DNA of 64,000 nucleotides from Hsuehochloa calcarea (Eukaryota; Streptophyta; Magnoliopsida; Poales; Poaceae): assembly GCA_036346395.1 (NCBI GenBank), contig CM070599.1:31425232-31489231 (forward strand), written 5' to 3'. Positions 24,268-34,830 of the stretch are shown piece after piece. Positions within the stretch are counted from its first letter, which is position 1. Every line of letters begins with the position of its first letter. The notes under the pieces are model-generated. The model was given only the letters and a program-made list of their open reading frames with translations. It did not search any database and had not been told where the DNA came from. Both the position numbers and the translations under genes were made by a program.

Positions 24268-25669
24268 GGGGGAAGTTGCTCTTTTTGCATTCATTGTATC
24301 ATAATGCATGTTTCATTTCATTTGTCTTGCATTGTGTATTAAAATCAGTGGAGCTTTGATTATTATCCTTGTATGACTTAACCTCATATTCTATACCTTG
24401 TCATATCGAGTGATAGTCTGCTAGACCTCTTTTATGGCTCTTCGTGTTTGGCCTAGTTTTTGCCTTGCTAGCTTTATATCTGTGAGAAATTTGAATCAAA
24501 TCATGTCTTGTTGGATCTTGTGACTAGTTTTGCTCTAGTGATCCACTTATGATTCTCGCCATGTCTTACAAGTTGAATTGAGTCTTGAACTTATTCTGAG
24601 TTGAAAAATGAGCTTCTTATCTTATTAAGTCAAGCAAATGAAAAATGAGATTTTACGTGCGAAAAACCGATCTCACCAATCCTTTCTCATGAGACGACTT
24701 GCCATTGCACTAGGCATGAACTCAGGGGGAGTTTTGGATGACCTAGATCATTCTTTTAAGCTTATCGCTTGAGATGGTCGCGGCAAGGCTTGAGATCTAG
24801 CACAGCAAAAAAGGGAGAAAGAAAAAGAGAATTTGCCCAAAAAGGGCTAAGTGCTTGAGCTTCTGCTTCAAAAGAATTTTCGTAATGCTCAAAATGCCTC
24901 AATTCTTGTTTTGAGTCTCTTTTTACTTATAGTCATGGCTTGACTCATTTATGGTTGATCTGAGTGAATCTATGATTATGAGCAACCTTTCATGATTTTA
25001 ATTCTGTTGATCTCAGATTGCTGCTATCTTGGTTTTAGCTTTGCAGTACACGTTTTGCCATGATTGAATATAGCGTCTTCTCTTTATATGGCTTGGTATA
25101 TTACTTGTACTGTCTTCATGTATAATGGTCATGGCTCCTTGTTACTAAAGTTCAAAAATAAAGTCATTCCTTCATGCTCTTTCTTTTTCCATGCATGTTG
25201 ATGAATTCATTGTCAAAGGGGGAGAAAGATTGTGAAGAAAATGATGTTAATGTTGTTGGAGCTTTTGGTTTCATACTCAAGGTTTAATATAAAAGAACTT
25301 CATAAAATAAAAATTTTGAACCTTTTGAAAATCTGTGATCATGGTGAGTTGAGTTTCTGGATTTCATTGTCTTATCTTATTTGATTTGAAATTGAAGAAT
25401 ACTCACAATGATCAAAGGTCAAATAGAACATTTTGTCTTTCAAATGGACCTTAGTGAGATTTTTGGCTACTTTCTGGAATTTGAATTCTTCTGTGCTTTC
25501 AATGCCTTATCTCACTTGCTTACACTATTCAAGCCGACTTGGTGGGTTCTAGGCTTTTGTTGCTTATGGACCAAGTTGTGCCTTTATGCGAAAACGACGA
25601 ATTTTTACTTTTCATTTTGAAAAACTACATTTTCTTGAAAATTGCCAATGTGTTCATCAAGGGGGAGAT
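24268..25669 (+). other. Element B 3' non-coding region with polypurine tracts
   Basis: AT-rich region between the pol stop and the 3' LTR. It has purine-tract copies at about 24722 (CAGGGGGAG), 25215-25227 (AAAGGGGGAGAAA) and 25659-25669 (AAGGGGGAGAT, directly before the LTR). The last is the functional polypurine tract position; the extra copies are typical of the SIRE/Maximus lineage. No env-like frame is recognisable. Confidence 0.75.
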
Positions 25670-27525
25670 TGTGGATATCGTGAGGATATGTGCACGATCT
25701 CAGGATGATGAGTCAATTGGCAATGGCGTTATTGGTTTGCAAAATCTCGCGTTTCGGGTTTGCTCAAAATTTGTCAAAGCCTTGGCGATCGATCGGTTGT
25801 CTTGGCGGTCGAGTCCGCCGATGGAAGCGATCCGACCGCCATGGTGGCGGTCCGACCACGATTTGAAATTTGGGTTTTTGAGTGGGCCAAAAATAGGTTG
25901 TGTAGGCAAGTGAGGAGTCTCCGGATGTGGTCCCATAATTTTGGAGCTCCGGTCAAAAGTTCTATTCGATTGAAATTTCCGAAGGTTTGAATTTCGCTTG
26001 AATTTTGGCTAAGTCATTTGGACCGGTCCGACCGCCGTTGTGGGAGCGGTCCGGCCAAGATGAATCGGTCGGACCGCCCCGTGAAGCGATCGGGCCGCGA
26101 TCACTGGAGGTGAGCCAAGTGTTGCATTGAGTTTGTTCGAGTGTGTTATTCTATGAACTTCAATGCTTTATTGATGTATATTGCATTGCGGGCGACGTGG
26201 GTCAAGTTGTGAAGAACTTGTTCCGGAAGCGGTGTGTTTGTCTATTGTTGTGCGGTGGCTTGCAGTCAACGACCTCAGCGGTGAGTGGATCGGGACTACG
26301 CTTGGAGAGCCGAGGTCCGAACGATCGGGATACCGGGTGAGGTTGTGTGATCAAGCATGGTGCGAGAATGGACAAGATGGATCGAACGGTGGTTCAAATA
26401 CCGTTGGATCAGGCGGTGCAGATATCGGTGCGAGTCGCTGGGAGGTTCCGATGGGATTCGGACAAGAGAGGCTTGGCGTCGATGAGAACCGCTGATCAAC
26501 CTACACGTGGTGAAGCAGGCGATTGCTTCAAGAGTTATTGTGTGTGGGTCCCATGTGTAAGAGACCCAAAAAGGAAACCCTAGCTCTCTAGTATAAATAG
26601 GAAGGGAGAGGTGGAAAACCTAAGCAAGCATTCATTTTAGCCCCTTCTTCTTTTCTAGGGTTTGGAGGAGAGGAGAGGAGAACTAGGGTTGGAGTGTGCT
26701 CCTTGTTGAGCTCTTGCCCTCCTTGGTGGAGAGGCTTTGTAAGCATCTATTGTGGATGAACAATCTTGTGATGCTTAATTGAAAGATCAATTGCTCCCTT
26801 TGTGTTCTTCTCTCTTTTGGATGTTTTGGTGCTTCCTTGATTCAACTGTTCATGCTTGGTCTCTTGGCCTACTCTATCTTGCTTTGATGTGTGGGATTAC
26901 TCCTAGAGTCATCTAGTTCATCAAACCCCACAAGCAAGACTTGAATCAAGTTTTCTCATTTCTAGGGTTTGTGCACTTCTTTGGTAAAATCTCGAGAGAT
27001 CGATTCTGCGAAGTGGATCGACGGATCGTCGCTAGAAATAGGTCTCCAATACCATTAGGAAGGTGTGCTAGAAATTTGGTCAAGTTTTATTGGTTGAATC
27101 AAAAGTTGGATCAAATTTCGTTTTGGATTTGGGTGGAGATTTTCAGTACTGGACTCTACCGGTCCGACCGGCTTTCAACGGCGGTTCGACCGCCTGTATT
27201 CGAGATCACGTGGTTTGGCGGGTCGAACCATTGCCCACCGGTCCGCCATTTGGTTAGTTCTCGGTCGGATCATTGGATCACCGTCGGTCCGATCCGCGTG
27301 GTAGCCGGTCCGATCGCCGCGTGTCGATGAAGAACATTGAGTTCTTTTCTCCTTTTGTGTCGTGTGCTTGAGGGGTTTATCAAAGTCAACACAAGGCTTC
27401 GTTGTGTGCACCGAACTTCTTAGCTTTCATAGCTAAAGGAGCAAAGTTCGTGTTGGTTTTGATTTAGGCGAGAAAGTTTTGAAAGCGCCTATTCACCCCC
27501 CCCTAGTCGCCTTTCCGGTCCTACA
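25670..27525 (+). mobile_element. Element B 3' LTR
   Basis: 1856 bp, TGTGGATATCGTGAGG to CGGTCCTACA. It is preceded by the polypurine tract and followed by the TSD TGGTC. Its TATAAATA lies at 26592-26599. Differences from the 5' LTR are mainly small indels in CG-rich motifs. Confidence 0.95.
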
Positions 27526-27530
27526 TGGTC

Positions 27531-30318
27531 AGTTGGGAAAATTCAGAGAACTGAACCAAGAGTTTCATGGGCAATTTAAATTCAGAGATAGTTCTGTGGT
27601 ATTCATATAAGGCAAAGGCTCAATTCTACTCCAATGCAAAAATATCATCGACCTGAGTCAATTGACATAAGACGGTTGTGATGTAGCACTTCAAGGCTCT
27701 TTTCTATTTCTACATGACCGAGATGGAAAACTTCTAATGAAAGTTCCTCGTACACCAAACAGGCTATATAAGATTCAACTGGATACATGCAAATCAATAT
27801 GTTTGAATGCAAGTCTTGAAGACCCTGCGTGGCTATGGCATGCGAGATTGGGGCATGTGAACTTCCAGTCGTTGAAACAGATAACTGACAAGAAGATGGT
27901 CCTTGGTCTACCATATATTGATCATCCTACTCAAGTTTGTGAATGATGTATCATTGCCAAGCTGACAAGGTTACCTTTCCCAGCACATACAAGTCACAGA
28001 GCCTCTCGACCATTGGAACTAGTATACATTGACATATGTGGACCAATTACACATGCTACTGATGCTGGAAACATGTACTTCCTCTTTCTAGTGGATGATT
28101 TTTCAAGAGTTATGTGAGTTTATATGCTTAAGAAGAAGAGTGAAGCAAAAGATGTATTCCAGAAGTTTGTCAATCTAGCTGAAACTAAAAGTGAACACAA
28201 GCTAAAGGCTGTGAGATCAGGCTGGGGAGGAGAATTCTTATCCAATGAATTTGAATCAATATGTGAGTCGAGGGGCATCACCCGATTCTTCACTGCTCCT
28301 TACAGTCCCCAACAAAACGGAGTGGTGGAACGTAGAAACAGGACAATGATGGACATGGCTCAAAGCTTGTTGAAGAGCAAGTCCTTGCCATGCAAATTTT
28401 GGGCTGAGGTAGTAAGACACGCGGTGTACATTCTCAATCGAGTTCGACAAAAATGTTGGATGACATCACATCGTATGAATCATGGAGTGGAAGAAAACCA
28501 AACCTGGAGCACTTAAGAATATTTGGTTGCTTAGCATATGCTAAAGTTATCACATACTTGAAGAAACTCGACGACAGAAGCCAAAAGCTAATATATTTGG
28601 GCGTCGAGCCGGGCAGCAAAGCTCACAGACTGTTCAACCCTGTTGAGTAAGGTTATTACCTCCAGAGACGTTGTCTTTCAAGAAGATCAACAATGACAGT
28701 GATAAGATAATCAAGAAGCAAATCAAGAAATGTGAAATTGGGTGATGACATTGATTCTCCTATTGCCTCTTCAACACCAACTGCATCTCAATCACAAATC
28801 TTGGATGCAACTATTCAGACACCCACAACGGTCATGAAACAATTGAAAACTCATGTGAGTCCCCAATATAACATGTAGCACCTAAATACATAAGCTTGAG
28901 GGATATTTACGACCACGCTGAGTCGATGGATTAAATAGGATATTTGTATATGATGGATGTGAAAGAACCGCTGACTTCCATGAAGCATCGAAGCGGGAGC
29001 ATTGGAGAAATGCAATAAAGGTTGAACTGCAAGCAATTGAGAAGAACAACACCTGGAAGTTAACTTCTATCCCACATGGTCATAAACTCATTGGTCTGAA
29101 ATGAATATACAAACTGAAAAGAGACACCGAAGGAAATATTGTGCGCTATAAGTCCAGACTCGTTGCAAAGGGATACATATAGAGATATGGCATTGACTAT
29201 GAAGAAGTATTTGCATCCGTTACAAGAATTGAAACGGTGAGAGTACTTCTTTGCACTCGTCGCACACTCTAGATGGGAAGTTCACCACATGGATGTTAAA
29301 TCGACATTCTTAAATGGTGACCTCACCGAGGAAGTCTATATCTATCAAGCTGAAGGTTATGTTGTAAAGGGTCAAGAAGAAGGTTTACAAACTATCGAAG
29401 GCACTATACATGCTGAAACAAGCACTCAGGGCCTGAAACCGCAAGCTAGACGATAATTTGAAGAAACTTGGTTTTGAGAGATGCAAGCAGGAGCAAGCTC
29501 TTTATAAGAAATAGTAGGTATCTACGTGGATGACCTGATTGTTACCGCCGCTGATATTGTGAAAGTTCAGTCGTTCAAACATCAGATGTTGAGAGAGTTC
29601 GAAATGAGTGATTTGAGACTTCTTAGTTTCTATCTAGGTTTGGAGGTAAAACAACGAAGTCACAACATTTCGATCAAACAGTCAGCTTATGCAAGGAAGA
29701 TTCTTGATAAGGCTGGGATGGTAGATTGCAATTCATGCAAGTATCCAATGGAACCAAAAATCATATTGGAAAAGGATGATAATGCTGAACCAATCGATGC
29801 TTCTAATTATAGAAGCTTGATTGGTTATTTGCGCTATTTGCTACAAACATGATCAGATCTCGGTTATGCACTTGGAGTTGTAAATCAATTTATGGAGAAT
29901 TCGACCAAGACACATGAACAGACGCTGAAGCATATTATGACAAATAGAAGAATGTAGCATTATCCAACTACGAAACTGAATTCATGGTAGCAACCTCGGC
30001 AGCCTGTCAAGGAATCTGGCTAAAGAGGTTGTTGCAAGAACTGCAGGGGGAAGATACTGGACCATTCGAGTTGTATGTCGACAACAAAGCAGCACTAGTA
30101 CTAATGAAGAATCCAATATTTCACGGGAGGAGTAAACATATTGATACACGTTTTCACTTTATACGATAATGTGTTGAAGAAGGGTTGGTCGAAGTACGTC
30201 ATGTACCTAGAGATCAACAGAAGGCTGATATCCTGACAAAAGCTTTGTCGCATGTGCAATTTCAGAGAATGTGTGATCTAATTGGTATTCATGTTCTTAC
30301 TAATTATAGTCAGGATTA
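27531..30318 (+). pseudogene. Element A pol: integrase, RT, RNase H
   Basis: Continues element A after B. Pre-integrase LWHARLGHVNFQSLKQ lies at about 27830. The integrase core holds FLVDDFSRVM, then VRSGWGGEFLSNEF where the usual catalytic Asp of the (R)TDRGGEF motif is Gly, then PYSPQQNGVVERRNRTMMDM at about 28300. RT follows with KSRLVAKGY, YGIDYEEVFA, HHMDVKSTFLNGDLTEEVY and IYVDDLIVTAA (29521-29553). RNase H has LYVDNKAALVLMKNP and HIDTRFHFIR. Stops and shifts throughout. The Tork/Retrofit-type signature fits a different copia lineage from B. Confidence 0.85.
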
Positions 30319-30325
30319 GGGAGAG
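30313..30325 (+). other. Element A polypurine tract
   Basis: GGATTAGGGAGAG lies directly before the TG of the 3' LTR. Confidence 0.75.
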
Positions 30326-30957
30326 TGTTGGAATTAATCACTCTTATAATAGTTTGTTTAATTATAGTCGGAGTTGTAGAAGGTTGTTTTTCATTTCGGA
30401 GTCTATTCTGTAATCAAGTCGTATCCGAGTTGTTTTGTCCGAGTCCATATGTTAGTTGGTCAAAAAGTTTATATAAAAGGGGTTGGGTCTTGTAAGTCTT
30501 TATAACAACACCAGATAAGCAATAAACAAGTGAAAACGGTGCGCAGTTGAGCACCGCAAAATTCCTTTGTTCGTAATTGTTTTTGGTTTCGAGTATGTAT
30601 TTCGACCACTGTTCACACCGACCACTATTCCTTTCGAGTATTGTTCATTGAGTACGGTTACCAAGTACTGTTCACCGAGTATTGTTCATAGTGTTCGACT
30701 ACATCATAGTCAAACGAAGTTCGACAACATTGTGGTCAAAGAAAGTTACTACTACCTAGTCGTAATCAATTACGTGGTTTGTGCTTTGACTACTTTATGG
30801 TCGTAGGTGGTGATACGACTATATCATGGTTATAGATGGCGCTACGACTACATTTTGGTTGTAGGTGTTGGTCGTAGATGATACAACTATATCCAGATTT
30901 TGAAGATTCAACTGGTCGAAAGGTTCCAATAATTTAATCGAAGATGGTTCGACTACA
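30326..30957 (+). mobile_element. Element A 3' LTR
   Basis: 632 bp, TGTTGGAATTAATCAC to GGTTCGACTACA. A TATATAAAAGG promoter-like site lies at about 30471-30481, and AATAAACAAG, a polyadenylation-like signal, at about 30520. The second half carries repeated TACGACTACxTxATGGTCGTAG-type motifs and their inverted forms. The last 267 bp match the truncated 5' LTR. Confidence 0.88.
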
Positions 30958-31859
30958 CAACGACGGCGGAAAGCAGAGCCTACGGGCGGACAGGCGTTGG
31001 CCTGTCCAGTCGGCGGCCATGAAAGCGGCGAGACGGAGAGCGCCAGGCCCGAGCTCCCCCTCCCTCCCTTGGCGACGACGACGGAAGGCGGAGCCGACGG
31101 GCGGGCGAGCGCTGGCTTGTCGAGTTGACCCCCCGCGTTGCGTTGGAACACCAAATCCTCTGCGCACCGCACAGGGGAACCGGGAGAACAGTAAAAATGA
31201 GCTACTACTCTCCTGCCGCATGTGCGTGCGCTCCTGCGGCCACCTCCAGGACAGAGTACGAGCTATCTGCTATCTCCTAGAAACAGCCAGCAGCGCTTCT
31301 TTAATTGGCTGTAATCTTGTTGATACATGCTATGGGTACTCATGAGTAATACCCAAAGGGAAGACTTATATCAATGCCTTGCGGGCCCAATACTTGTTTC
31401 ATCATGTGTTGAGTATGTTTGTATGTGCACAAATCAGTTCCTTGACACCGAACAGCCAGGGAAACGTCTTGCATGCGGGCTGACGTGGCCATCAAGTTAA
31501 ACATGTGATTTAATTACTTGTCAATCTCTAAAATCTTCTAGAGACCGCATCTTTTAAAGTGGACATCGGATTTGCAATCCATTTGAACCACCGTGCTCCT
31601 TGCGATGAACACAACCCAGGAGTCCGATATTGGATATGGTACATGTAGCAAAAATTGACGACACGCGGAGCCGCACATCAATCTTGATTCAGAGAATTTT
31701 ATACGCCCGCAGATTGCTCTATTGACTTACATGTGAGCCACAACCTTTTTACTTTATTCTTTGTATTTAATGAATTTTGCGTACAAAAATTCATCAAACA
31801 CTGCCTTCTATGCCTAGCCATTGGGACTCCTCACCTGAGAGTGTCGTCGCAATGGCGTC
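30958..31859. other. Unrecognised flank with 113-bp-spaced direct repeat
   Basis: GC-rich at first (30958-31250), with a ~50-bp imperfect direct repeat (CGACGGCGGAAAGCAGAGCC at 30961 and CGACGACGGAAGGCGGAGCC at 31074). It then falls to ordinary intergenic sequence. Open frames on both strands in the GC-rich part have no recognisable domain; I do not call a gene. Confidence 0.4.
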
Positions 31860-32330
31860 TTGTCGGTGGGCCGCGTATCGAGACAGTAGCGATGAATGCC
31901 GAGAGGTCGTCGTCCAACCCTCGTGCAATAATTGATAAGGACATCTCTTCTACTAATACAAGTATACCTACTGCTACTCCTCAATTTGATGCAACACAAG
32001 GGGCCAATTACAAGGGCGCATGCACGACAACTAAATTATCAGGTGAATTCATTCCTAAGAATGTATAATTGTGCAATGCAGAATAGACCGCTACCTGATG
32101 CATATGTTGTTGTTTTACTCAGGAACTCAGGAACTGATCAAGTACAAGGAGTACAACATGAAGAGAAGCATGTGCAAGCATGGTACAAAGAAGGTTCTCA
32201 CGTCACTTTGGTTCCAAGTCAAGCAAGAGTTCCAGTGGGACATGTTTTAAAATCCAATTCGGCCTCCAAACATAGCACCGACTGCAAATGTGTATAGAAG
32301 TCGCATAAGGACTCCATTTAAGGTGTATGA
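31860..32330 (+). pseudogene. Second Ty3-gypsy polyprotein tail
   Basis: Conceptual translation includes DKDISSTNTSIPTAT, then in a shifted frame GPITRAHARQLNYQVNSFL followed by PDAYVVVLLRNSGTDQ. It corresponds to the C-terminal tail at 13466-13857 but is less interrupted. It lies just upstream of a matching LTR. A frame shift occurs between the acidic and the GPITRA parts. Confidence 0.65.
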
Positions 32331-32454
32331 GTACATGATGGAAAGTTTATCTCGTCTTCTTTCCAACGGATCCGGCCCCACCTCCAAAATTCTTCCGTGC
32401 GCTACAATCGCCAAAATAATCCGACACTAATTCTGAGTCCGAGTCAAAAGGGTG

Positions 32455-32935
32455 CTACGCAACCTCCACTTAGGCCCATGGGCCTTGTACCTCCTAGGGG
32501 CGTGCGTCCACCTCCTGGCCGCCACCTCTTGGTCATCTCCCTCATATATACTCATGTGTATGACACTTAAGGATTTGTGTTTTGTTAGATTGAAGTTTAG
32601 CTTATGCTATTTTATACATTATCCTCTTATTCGACGAGTACAATAACAACTTTTTTTCGGAACCCCACTTTTCAATACAAAACTTATTCCTATTCGCAAT
32701 TTCAGATTGTTTATCTACTTCATTCTTGCTTATTCTTCGATTGCTTGCATGAATTGATCTTCGTGATCAGGTCGATCGTGCTTCTAGTAAGGTTAATAAC
32801 AATCTCGGAGTTGGTTTAGCAATTACCGAGCATATTAGTCGTGTACAATTGGTAGCCGAATCGTGATGGTCGTTTCCCAAATTAAATTATCCTTTTCATC
32901 GAAACATTGAGACACCCTTTTTTGTATCAATAATC
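32455..32935 (+). mobile_element. Second gypsy LTR fragment, same family as 13858
   Basis: Collinear with 13858-14365: GGGCCTTGTACCTCC, GATTGAAGTTTAGCTTATG, CATTATCCTCTTATTCG, then TCGTGATCAGGTCGATCG. The end near CATCGAAACATTGAGACA is approximate. Confidence 0.55.
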
Positions 32936-33572
32936 CCATCCAGATTAGTGACGGCCATAGCCTTCGTGTCCCTATCGGGTAGCCGGAGCAGGCAACGGTT
33001 CACCCGCTGCTTCATGGGCTTGGTGCCCTCCCCCGGCGTGTGTCCCATGATTCAGCCTCAAGCACCCTCTATCGTAGCTTCGTGTCGGCTCAGCGCCTCC
33101 ACAAGGAGTAGCAACAGCAGCAGCAGCCGAGCTCGTGGACTCGGCGCATGCAGAGGAGGCGATGCGTAGTCTAGATCTAGAGGGAGGTGGAAGCAAGTGA
33201 GGTAGCCGTCGCTGATTTAGGATCTCTGGTTGTGACATGTCTCAAGCATGGAACAACGCGAGCCTCTATAGGGAGAAAGGGGGATGGAGCGATGATTTGG
33301 TCGATGCTTGGCCTGGTTCAAGAATTTTATAAGCCCACAGGGAATAGTTCATCGATCCAAGGTACACACGGTTCGTGGCCTGCAATGGATCAAGTCCACA
33401 CAAAGCATCGCCCTACTCGAGGGTCCAGCTGAGTGTGGTGGAGTGTGCTAGTCCAGAACATTTCGCTCCCTTGGATCACCGACCTGAGCAACGCGCCGGC
33501 CCCTTCTCGAAAGTAAAAGCGTTGGCTCGAGCGGGTGTTGAACCTTTCACCCGAATCAGCAAGGGACTACTG
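32936..33572 (+). mobile_element. Probable internal tail of another gypsy element
   Basis: It ends in AGGGACTAC directly before a TGTTGGGGG LTR start, the arrangement seen at the 3' internal end of several rice gypsy families. The part 32940-33240 is GC-rich with a (CAG)n-like run near 33110 and may be a different fragment. No domain is recognisable. Confidence 0.35.
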
Positions 33573-33990
33573 TTGGGGGGGGAGGTTCCCACGATCACCC
33601 AGGATGACAGCACGTCAATCCAACCAATGTCCACGAAGGGCTAGTAGCAAAGTATGGTGGTTACGTAGGACAACACCATGAAACATGACATCAGTTTCAA
33701 AATCAAGCCCCTCTAAGCAGCTGGCAAGCGTAACGTCAACTAGCGGGGCCAGCATAGGCAGCTCCACCTGACCGGAAAGGACGATGCTACCCTTAGGGTT
33801 GCCCTATAACCAGGGTCATTTATGTAACTTCACAGTCTCTCACCTCCTATTCTATAAATAGGACCCTATTGTAACATGAGGGGGAGGCCGCGTGTACATC
33901 ATTTCACACTTGTGCAATATAATTGAAGGGGGATCATGGCTCCGCTTACGCTCCGTTTCTTGCTTATGCATTTTAGGAGATTGATGTAGC
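33573..33990 (+). mobile_element. Gypsy LTR fragment
   Basis: Starts TGTTGGGGGGGGAGG and contains a promoter-like TTCTATAAATAGG (33850-33862), followed by TTGTAACATGAGGGGGAGG and a TACATCATTTCACAC stretch. The 3' limit is not defined. Confidence 0.5.
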
Positions 33991-34359
33991 CGACAGGGGA
34001 TGCTTACAAATCTACTGATTAAACGTGTATCTATGACAATTAGAACGTGAACATATGCTTTTGAAAGATACATCACATGATTGTATCCAAACGTAACACT
34101 TACGACAAGCAAAGGTAACATAGATCCCATTCGTAAACCAGTTTCTACAGTTCTACTAGCAGAACCATATCCAAATGATTCCAACTCCAGGTGTAGTATT
34201 TGGATAAAGATACACTACGATTCGTCGAAATTAGGCGCCTCAAAGCTAGATCAGTATTGGCTTTCGGCCTGCTCGTTAGCCCATACCGTCAGTTGGACAC
34301 TTGGACTTGAATGGTCGACGCACCTAGGCAAACCCCAACGATGCCCACCTCTTCATCAA
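33991..34359. other. No gene seen
   Basis: Moderate composition, no repeat unit and no coding signal that I can recognise. Confidence 0.4.
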
Positions 34360-34554
34360 GGGCATGTTTGTTTGATTGAATTTTTCTGAAAAGCGGCTTT
34401 CGGTAGTGCTGTAGGGTTTTCTAACTACGGGTTGAACGGATGGATTTTTCTGATTTGGTGTTTGTTTGTCTGGTTTTTAGGTATGCTAGATGCAATTTTC
34501 GAGATAAGAAATGTCTAAAATGTCCCTGAGGACAGTAGCAACTTATTTGATGTT

Positions 34555-34830
34555 GTTGAACGCAATTAACAATATTTAACGATAATTGATGATATTTAAT
34601 GACTATTAACGCAATTGACGACAACTATCGCAATTAACAATTATTACAATAAACAACTATTACGACATACACACATTTTTTTCAGCAATAATTATTTCAT
34701 AAAAAGGAAAATAAGAAAAATACAAACAATTATTACAATAAACATTTTATTACAATAAATAATTATTAAAAATAATTATTATAATAAGTAATTATTAAGA
34801 TAAACAATTATTACATAAATAATTCATGCC
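34555..34830. repeat. AT-rich short-period array
   Basis: Repeated variants of AACAATTATTACAATAA and AATTGACGATAATTAATG. Low complexity and non-coding. Confidence 0.75.

Larger units (their letters stand above)
16555..27525 (+). mobile_element. Copia element B, SIRE/Maximus-like, nested in A
   Basis: A 10971-bp element with two LTRs of equal length (1856 bp each), flanked by the 5-bp TSD TGGTC (16550-16554 and 27526-27530). Order: LTR, primer site, gag with coiled coil and zinc knuckle, protease, integrase, RT, RNase H ending at 24267, a 1.4-kb non-coding 3' region with repeated polypurine tracts, LTR. This layout fits the SIRE/Maximus copia lineage. It has many frame breaks, but these cluster at CG-rich sites (see findings). 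Confidence 0.93.
15030..30957 (+). mobile_element. Copia element A (5'-truncated, holds element B)
   Basis: A Ty1-copia element with a partial 5' LTR (15030-15296), primer-binding site, gag, protease, integrase, RT, RNase H, polypurine tract and full 3' LTR (30326-30957). The order gag-PR-INT-RT-RH defines copia. It is split in protease-downstream sequence by element B (16555-27525, TSD TGGTC). Many stops and shifts make it inactive. Removing B leaves about 4.96 kb, a normal copia size. Confidence 0.9.
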
